From contig JAKSTL010000006.1 of NCBI GenBank assembly GCA_024402595.1, forward strand, positions 1-56,866: a DNA stretch of 56,866 bases, written 5' to 3'. The position numbers and the translations under genes were made by a program. The notes beneath the pieces were generated by a model, which had not been told where the DNA came from, searched no databases, and saw nothing but the letters and a program-made list of their open reading frames with translations. Shown here piece after piece: positions 52,435 to 56,866 of this stretch; position 1 is the stretch's first letter, and every line of letters starts with the position of its first letter. Source of the DNA: Treponema sp. Lineage in GTDB: Bacteria > Spirochaetota > Spirochaetia > Treponematales > Treponemataceae.

Positions 52435-53793
52435 TTACTGCTTTTTTCCTTTAGATTTTGAAACCGTAGAAAAAGTGTATCCTTTCTGTCTTAATTCCGG
52501 ATAAATCTCATTAAGAAGCTCTGGAAGAATATCGGCAGACCAAATATGTCCTATCATTATAGCAACTCCATTTTTATTAGCAATAGAGAGCCCTTTTTTT
52601 ATTTCGTTCAGAATGTCATCTCTGTTTTTTGTATTGTCCAAAAAAACATTTCTTTCGTAATAAGAGTAACCCATTTCGCCAGCAACATAAGGCACGGTAG
52701 TTTCGACATTTGTTCTAGAATCCAAAAAATAAATGCCATTTTCAGAAGCAATGCGCATAACCACACTCATTTTTTCCGCATCCGCCGTAATTGCCGAACC
52801 TTCATGATTGTTCATTCCCGCAATAGGCCCAATTTCGTTAATATTCTGGAACAAAGTAGAAATTATTTCATCTTCAGTCATTGACGGGGTAATTGCACCC
52901 GGACCAGGATTAACCTTTGAGTTTACAGCCTGCATTGGTTGGTGCAAAATCAGTTCATTTCCCGAAGCTCTTATCTTTTCTGCAGATTCCCGCGAATGAG
53001 CAAGCCTTGGTAAAACCGCAATTGTAATAGGAAAAGAAATAGAAAAAAACTTTTCCAAATGATTCAGATTCTGCCCGCCGTCATCAAAAACAAAAACCAG
53101 TTGTGCATTATTTACCGCTTGTGGAAATCCAAAATCCTTGGTTCTGTTGGTTGTAAGATTTTCAGTGGTTGCAACAGTTGTTACCTTTTTTGTTTCTACA
53201 GGCTGTGCTTTTTTCTCTGTTTCAGTTTTGGCGTTATTGTCAGTTTTACTTTCGGTTTTTTGTTTATTTTCAATTTTATTTTCCGTTTTATTTCCAGAAG
53301 ATTTTTCTACAGTTTCTATTTTTTGCTCAGCTTTTCCAACTTCCAAAGCTTCCATATTTTTTGTAGTTTCCGTAGAACTTTTTGCAATATTCTTTGCAGA
53401 GTCTTCGGATTTTTCACTTTCAGTTTTATTTTGTTTTTTCTGAGATTCGCTTTTTACCACATTTTTTTTTGCCAAATCTTTAGTTGAACTTTCATTTCCG
53501 TCAGATTCAGCTGTTTTTTTATTTTCAGTGTTTCGTTCAGCCTTTTTTTCACTCTGACTTTTTGAAGTTTTAGGATTTATTGCATATCCTTTAGTTATAT
53601 CTTCCCGCAATTCCTTTTTTTCCGGATATTCAAACCGCTGAGAAATAGAGCTTTCCTTTTCTTTCTTATCATTTTTGTTAGCGGCAATTGTAGTCCCCAG
53701 CAAAAGGCACAAACAAAAAACAATTACAACTCCACAAAAAATAATGATTTTATAGGTTGGAATATAAAACTTAGGCTTCTTTTTTTTACTCAT
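52435..53793 (-). CDS. Divergent polysaccharide deacetylase (YibQ-like), membrane anchored
   Basis: 452 residues from 53793. An N-terminal Lys-rich tail and TM anchor (about 13-35) are followed by about 170 residues of Lys/Glu/Ser/Thr-rich low complexity, probably a flexible periplasmic linker. The Polysacc_deac_2 domain is at about 225-450: LVFVFDDGGQNLNHLEKFF, ITIAVLPRLAHS, MNNHEGSAIT, YFLDSRTN and IMIGHIW. Envelope function, perhaps peptidoglycan-related; the substrate is unproven. An in-frame ATG at 53805 overlaps the -10 box, so I prefer 53793 (AAGG before it). Confidence 0.82.
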   Translation of the reverse strand: MSKKKKPKFYIPTYKIIIFCGVVIVFCLCLLLGTTIAANKNDKKEKESSISQRFEYPEKKELREDITKGYAINPKTSKSQSEKKAERNTENKKTAESDGNESSTKDLAKKNVVKSESQKKQNKTESEKSEDSAKNIAKSSTETTKNMEALEVGKAEQKIETVEKSSGNKTENKIENKQKTESKTDNNAKTETEKKAQPVETKKVTTVATTENLTTNRTKDFGFPQAVNNAQLVFVFDDGGQNLNHLEKFFSISFPITIAVLPRLAHSRESAEKIRASGNELILHQPMQAVNSKVNPGPGAITPSMTEDEIISTLFQNINEIGPIAGMNNHEGSAITADAEKMSVVMRIASENGIYFLDSRTNVETTVPYVAGEMGYSYYERNVFLDNTKNRDDILNEIKKGLSIANKNGVAIMIGHIWSADILPELLNEIYPELRQKGYTFSTVSKSKGKKQ

Positions 53794-53803
53794 AATCGCC
53801 TTC

Positions 53804-53812
53804 ATTATATCA
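53804..53812 (-). promoter_or_regulatory. Extended -10 promoter near the start of the YibQ-like gene
   Basis: TGATATAAT on the minus strand. Start predicted about 7 bases on, giving a leader of only about 4 bases to the ATG at 53793. Confidence 0.5.
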
Positions 53813-53940
53813 CAACCGCAGCCTTTCTTGCACCGTTCATTTTAAGAAATAAATTGCTTTTCCTTTCCCAACACAGTATAATTACTTAATATTAAGTTAA
53901 ATTTACTTAAATTATATTGTTTTTTAGGCGAGGTAAACCA

Positions 53941-55284
53941 ATGGCCCAATTTACACAAGATTTTTATCAATCAATAAAAGACGAACTTTTTACAAATATT
54001 CTTCCTTATTGGGAAAAATATTCTCGCGACACAGTGAATAGAGGATTTTTTGGTCACATCGATAACGATAATAATTGCAATACAGCATGTGAACGCTCCA
54101 TAGTTATGACATCCCGTTTTTTGTGGACATACAGTGCCGTTGCCCGCTATACAAAAAATGCAAACTTTCTTGAAATGGCAGATTTTGCCTACGATGTAAT
54201 AGTAAACAAGTTTGTAGATACAAAAAATAGGGGCGTTTATTGGTCGGTTCTTCCAGACGGTACACCAAAAGTTAGCAAAAAACAAATCTATGGAGAAGCT
54301 TTCTGTTGTTACGGTTTGTCGGAATATGCCGCTGCTGTTAAAGAATTAAGAGAAAATAATAATACAGAAGGGGAAGCCTCCCCTTCGCTCCAGCCTGGTT
54401 CCCAGTCTTCCACTAACCCCTCAGCAGGGGACACCCCCGCAACGCCCCCGGAAACTTTGTCCGAACAAGCAATGAATCTTGCCTTGGAATTGTACAATCT
54501 TATGGAAACTTACGCCAAAGATTCTCAGGATGGTGGTTATGTAGAAGCCCGAGCCATAGACTGGAAACCAACAAAAGATATGATTCTTTCACCAAAAGAT
54601 ATGAATTGTCCAAAATCTATGAACACAAATCTTCATGTAATGGAAGCTTTTACAAATCTTTATAGAACTTTACCTGTTGTATTTTCAGACGCCAAGGCAA
54701 TTCGTCAGGAAGTTGGAGAATCTCTTAGAGATTTAATTTTTGTAACAAAAGATTTTATTCTTCAGCCAAATGCTCATCTTGGAATGTTCTTTGATATGTC
54801 TTGGAAACTTTTAGACGACGAAATCTCTTATGGTCACGATATAGAAGCCTCTTGGTTGCTTTGGGAAGCCGCCGAAGAATTAAATCAAAAAGATGTTATG
54901 GAAGCGGTTCGAGATACAGTAATTAAAGTTGCAGAAGTTGCTTTGGACGAAGGTTTTGATCAGACTAATGGTTGTATGGAAAACTTCTTAAAAGACCAGG
55001 GAACACTAAGAGACCGTCGCCGAGTATGGTGGAATCAGGCAGAAGCAATGAACGGTTTTTACAATGCATGGGAAATGACTGGCCAGGAAAAATATCAGAA
55101 AGCTTGCATTCAGCAATGGAACTGGATACAAAATCATCAGGTAGATAAGAATGGTGGCGAATGGTGGAACGAGCTTGATCAGGACGGAAATCCAATTCTT
55201 AGCGAATCAAAAGGCGGCAACTGGAAAACCAGTTATCATAATGGTAGAACTTGCCTGGAACTTTTACGAAGAAGTGGTAATTAG
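53941..55284 (+). CDS. AGE-family 2-epimerase (cellobiose/mannobiose type) with repeat insertion
   Basis: 447 residues, an (alpha/alpha)6 barrel. Motifs match cellobiose 2-epimerase: SIVMTSRFLWTYSAVARYT, QIYGEAFCCYGLSEYAAA, MNTNLHVMEAFTNLYR, SYGHDIEASWLLWEAAEEL, WWNQAEAMNGFYNAW, KTSYHNGRTCLELLRR. It converts the reducing-end glucose of beta-1,4 disaccharides to mannose or the reverse, in the cytoplasm. About 28 residues near 143-171 (SPSLQPGSQ, PSAGDTPATPPE) come from an in-frame mosaic repeat in a surface loop. GAGG precedes the ATG at 53941, preferred to 53917. It fits the GH5/GH27 set. Confidence 0.9.
   Translation: MAQFTQDFYQSIKDELFTNILPYWEKYSRDTVNRGFFGHIDNDNNCNTACERSIVMTSRFLWTYSAVARYTKNANFLEMADFAYDVIVNKFVDTKNRGVYWSVLPDGTPKVSKKQIYGEAFCCYGLSEYAAAVKELRENNNTEGEASPSLQPGSQSSTNPSAGDTPATPPETLSEQAMNLALELYNLMETYAKDSQDGGYVEARAIDWKPTKDMILSPKDMNCPKSMNTNLHVMEAFTNLYRTLPVVFSDAKAIRQEVGESLRDLIFVTKDFILQPNAHLGMFFDMSWKLLDDEISYGHDIEASWLLWEAAEELNQKDVMEAVRDTVIKVAEVALDEGFDQTNGCMENFLKDQGTLRDRRRVWWNQAEAMNGFYNAWEMTGQEKYQKACIQQWNWIQNHQVDKNGGEWWNELDQDGNPILSESKGGNWKTSYHNGRTCLELLRRSGN
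54367..54451 (-). repeat. GC-rich mosaic repeat, copy I, in frame inside the epimerase gene
   Basis: Minus strand: CCGGGGGCGTTGCGGG (block 1), GGGGTGTCCCC, GGGGTTAG (block 2-like), GGCTGGAGCG and block-3 arms GAAGGGGA/TCCCCTTC (54367-54386). Closest to copy E. Flanking protein sequence is normal family sequence, and no stop or frameshift is introduced. Confidence 0.8.
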
Positions 55285-55291
55285 ATACTGT

Positions 55292-55316
55292 GGTGGTTTG
55301 GTTTATCGAAACCACC
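55292..55316 (+). terminator. Hairpin after the epimerase gene
   Basis: GGTGGTTT (55292-55299) pairs with AAACCACC (55309-55316). It lies 8 bases after the stop, with only a poor T-tract afterwards, so termination is uncertain. Confidence 0.45.
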
Positions 55317-55471
55317 ATATAAGTTAAAAAGTTTTCATTTTAGTAAACTCAATAATATCCTAAATATATTTTCTCATAATGACCTTGTATTGTTCTTAGT
55401 AACAGAACCGGCAACCGAATTAAACAGGGCATGCAGAATGCGGCAACCTGGACTTGAAAACGAGGCTGCTT

Positions 55472-56000
55472 AGGTGGCGGCGGTGGCGCTGGAGCTTCTG
55501 GTGGCGGAACAGGAACAAACAGATTTGCAACAGATGATCCAAACTTTACAGCTAATAAACTAATCCGACTCGAAGTTCTTCCAACACAATGAATTATGCA
55601 GGTGCGACTACAGAAAACGGTACAAAAATGACTCTGGGTGAATACATGAGGAATCAGTTTGAAGGCGGTCAGAATATCGGTGCAAATGCATAGACAGCAC
55701 ATGCGAACAAAGTTCTTGATTCATATTTAAAAGGAGATAAATCAACAAGTCCTTATGGCCCTGCTTCAGAAGGTGATATTGTAGGCAACCGCCAGCACCG
55801 TCTGGAACGAATGCTTAATACAGCTCCTTTTTCAGCAGAAAAAAAGGATGAAATCCAACAGGCTATGCAGAAGTCAAATGTTACTTATTCAAGAGGTAAA
55901 AACGATAGTAACGAAAAAAGTTTTAATCCTGAAAATCCATCATCTGTTAATAAAGGTAAAAAAGAAAAACTTCAGTTATATCTTGATGCCTATATAAGGA
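55472..56000 (+). pseudogene. Decayed gene with glycine-rich stretch
   Basis: One frame reads a Gly-rich run (LGGGGGAGASGGGTGTNRF) and then NRFATDDPNFTANKLIRLEVLP before a stop at 55590. A one-base shift continues as MNYAGATTENGTKMTLGEYM, meets TAG at 55691, and then runs on with ANKVLDSYLKGDKST and NRQHRLERMLNTAPF. A single ancestral reading frame with a frameshift and a stop is the simplest account. The family is not recognised; the composition suggests an exported or phage-like protein. Nothing supports expression. The 55285-55470 stretch holds no gene. Confidence 0.55.
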
Positions 56001-56074
56001 ATATACTAAAAGTTTTAGAAAAACTATTGACTTTTCAGAAGGTCAGCATCGTATTAGATATCAGGAGGATTGTT

Positions 56075-56311
56075 ATGGAAATAATCAAATGGGAATATAA
56101 AGAAGTTAGATCGGATACAGAAGAAGATTTAATCAAATTAGGTAAACAGGGATGGGAGTCTGTTTTACAGACTAATAACGGACAGATTCTTTTCAAACGC
56201 CCATGCGGCAAAATCCAGGTTATAGAAAAAGAAAATCCTGCAGAAGTAGAAATAAAGCAGTCTGCAGATTTCAATCTGGATCAGAAAAAAACTGGTAGCT
56301 GGGGCTACTAA
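56075..56311 (+). CDS. DUF4177-like small protein
   Basis: 78 residues. WEYKEVRSDTEEDLIKLGKQGWESVLQ resembles the DUF4177 pattern (a small cytoplasmic domain of unknown function). Perfect AGGAGG (56063-56068) 6 bases before this ATG fixes the start; the frame is open further upstream through the pseudogene but without signals. The C-terminus is polar and ends in TGSWGY. It is followed 26 bases later by the small RHH-like gene, and both are probably cotranscribed. Likely part of an accessory or mobile patch. Confidence 0.6.
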   Translation: MEIIKWEYKEVRSDTEEDLIKLGKQGWESVLQTNNGQILFKRPCGKIQVIEKENPAEVEIKQSADFNLDQKKTGSWGY

Positions 56312-56337
56312 AAACCTGGTTATTACTGGATAGAAAA

Positions 56338-56547
56338 ATGGAAAATACAGACATCGAAAATAAAGAAAAGAAACACAAGGGACGAGGCGGGGCCAGACCT
56401 GGAGCGGGACATCCTATGCTCGGTGATGAACCAAGAACCTGTACAGTTTCTATCAGCGGAACCAAAACCGAAATCCAGCATCTCCGCGACCTTGCCCATG
56501 CCGCCGGCAAAACCGTCAGCAGATATGTGCTGGATGATTTGGAATAA
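56338..56547 (+). CDS. Small RHH-like DNA-binding protein
   Basis: 69 residues. The GRGGARPGAGHP motif, common at the start of phage and plasmid small DNA-binding proteins, is followed by TCTVSISGTKTEIQHLRDLAHAAGKTVSRYVLDDL, which fits a ribbon-helix-helix fold. GGAT lies before the ATG. The gene is much richer in G+C than its surroundings, suggesting transfer. Could be an antitoxin or plasmid-type regulator; no toxin gene adjoins. It follows the DUF4177-like gene. Confidence 0.6.
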   Translation: MENTDIENKEKKHKGRGGARPGAGHPMLGDEPRTCTVSISGTKTEIQHLRDLAHAAGKTVSRYVLDDLE

Positions 56548-56866
56548 GGAAAAAATAAAAAAAAATAAATTTTTTTAATTTTTTTTTATTTTAGTATTGA
56601 CACTTTTTTTATTTGCTTATATATTAAATCTCACCTTCGCAACACTGAGTTGCGAAAACAAAATAAGATGTTTGACAAAATAGGGAAGGAAAGAAATAGA
56701 ACAAGTAAGGTTCTAAACAAAATATGCGTTTAATACGCTAGTTTTGTTCTGAAAAATTGACTACATTGTTTTATCAATTTTTTTATAAAATTGAATCTAT
56801 CAATTCAGCAAATAAAAAAGCTGGATTAAATTGTTTGTGAAGATCATGGCCTTCGGGCCTTGAAAT
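56548..56866 (+). promoter_or_regulatory. Strong promoter and structured leader running out of the window
   Basis: 56552-56593 is almost pure A then T, an AT palindrome that may end the upstream pair. TTGACA (56597-56602), 17-base spacer, TATATT (56620-56625) is the best consensus promoter in the window. At least 230 bases follow without a supported ORF: hairpin TTCGCAAC/GTTGCGAA (56637-56657), AGAAC/GGTTCT, and a stem AACAAAA.../...TTTTGTT with inner GCGT/ACGC (about 56717-56752). Long leader or small RNA; the product lies beyond the edge. Confidence 0.55.

Noticed and set aside
53059..53487. 142-residue plus-strand ORF opposite the YibQ-like gene
   Set aside because: Mirror of the Lys/Glu/Ser-rich linker, giving a Phe-rich artefact.
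55349..55702. 117-residue minus-strand ORF with a Pro-rich stretch
   Set aside because: The Pro run is the antisense of the Gly-rich pseudogene; no start signal.
56630..56780. Integron attC-like sites (treponemal integrons are known)
   Set aside because: Stems are present, but no GTTRRRY/RYYYAAC core pair fits and no integrase gene is visible.

Overview
The window looks like chromosome of a host-associated Treponema, most likely a rumen or gut type. This is inferred from protein content, not from a marker RNA. The DNA is AT-rich. The genes point to a double-membrane, lipoprotein-rich organism (TolC/RND pump, many lipobox proteins) that digests plant polysaccharide. No rRNA, tRNA, CRISPR array, intact insertion sequence or prophage is visible. 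Most genes have ordinary Shine-Dalgarno (SD) sites, but a distinct subset appears to be transcribed from promoters whose predicted start falls on or within a few bases of the ATG.

Layout. 0-6.1 kb (+): gatC, gatA, an LRR protein, an S1-domain protein, a PilZ protein, an RlmM-like methyltransferase and exonuclease III. 6.1-8.0 kb (-): a RelA/SpoT homologue with a damaged hydrolase motif. 8.2-11.7 kb: an Rpn-type nuclease, a two-component system, and a divergent His-rich exported protein that is its probable target. 12.2-18.5 kb (+): a TolC/MFP/RND efflux operon plus a PG0541-like companion. 18.6-23.3 kb: a lipoprotein behind a dyad operator, then prmC and prfA (-) separated by a LacI-like/GGDEF gene. 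23.5-26.5 kb (+): an AAA/DUF4143 ATPase and a GH27 alpha-galactosidase. 26.6-30.2 kb: a U32 protein, a probably inactive alpha/beta hydrolase, and metA. 30.4-32.7 kb (-): a radical-SAM/lipoprotein system with one enzyme between two candidate substrates. 33-38.5 kb (-): ilvC and two GH5 lipoproteins. 38.9-46.8 kb: an anchored exported protein, galT, a DUF362 ferredoxin, a BspA-like LRR protein, an unrecognised protein and hisG. 46.9-55.3 kb: hisB, rnhA, two lipoproteins, a TIGR01212 radical SAM protein, tsaD, a YibQ-like deacetylase homologue and a cellobiose/mannobiose 2-epimerase. 55.3-56.9 kb: an eroded accessory patch with a pseudogene, two small genes and a strong promoter reading out of the window.

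Working together. The two GH5 enzymes, GH27 alpha-galactosidase, AGE epimerase and GalT would fit galactomannan or beta-glucan breakdown and galactose entry into the Leloir pathway. hisG/hisB, ilvC and metA are isolated biosynthetic genes rather than full operons.

Most noteworthy: (1) the rSAM/two-lipoprotein locus; (2) a GC-rich mosaic repeat family with at least five copies here, one lying in frame inside the epimerase gene; (3) recurrent leaderless-type promoters; (4) three 32-bp tandem repeats ending exactly at a start codon; (5) a perfectly symmetric divergent promoter; (6) duplicated 3' gene ends with hairpins at metA and ilvC.
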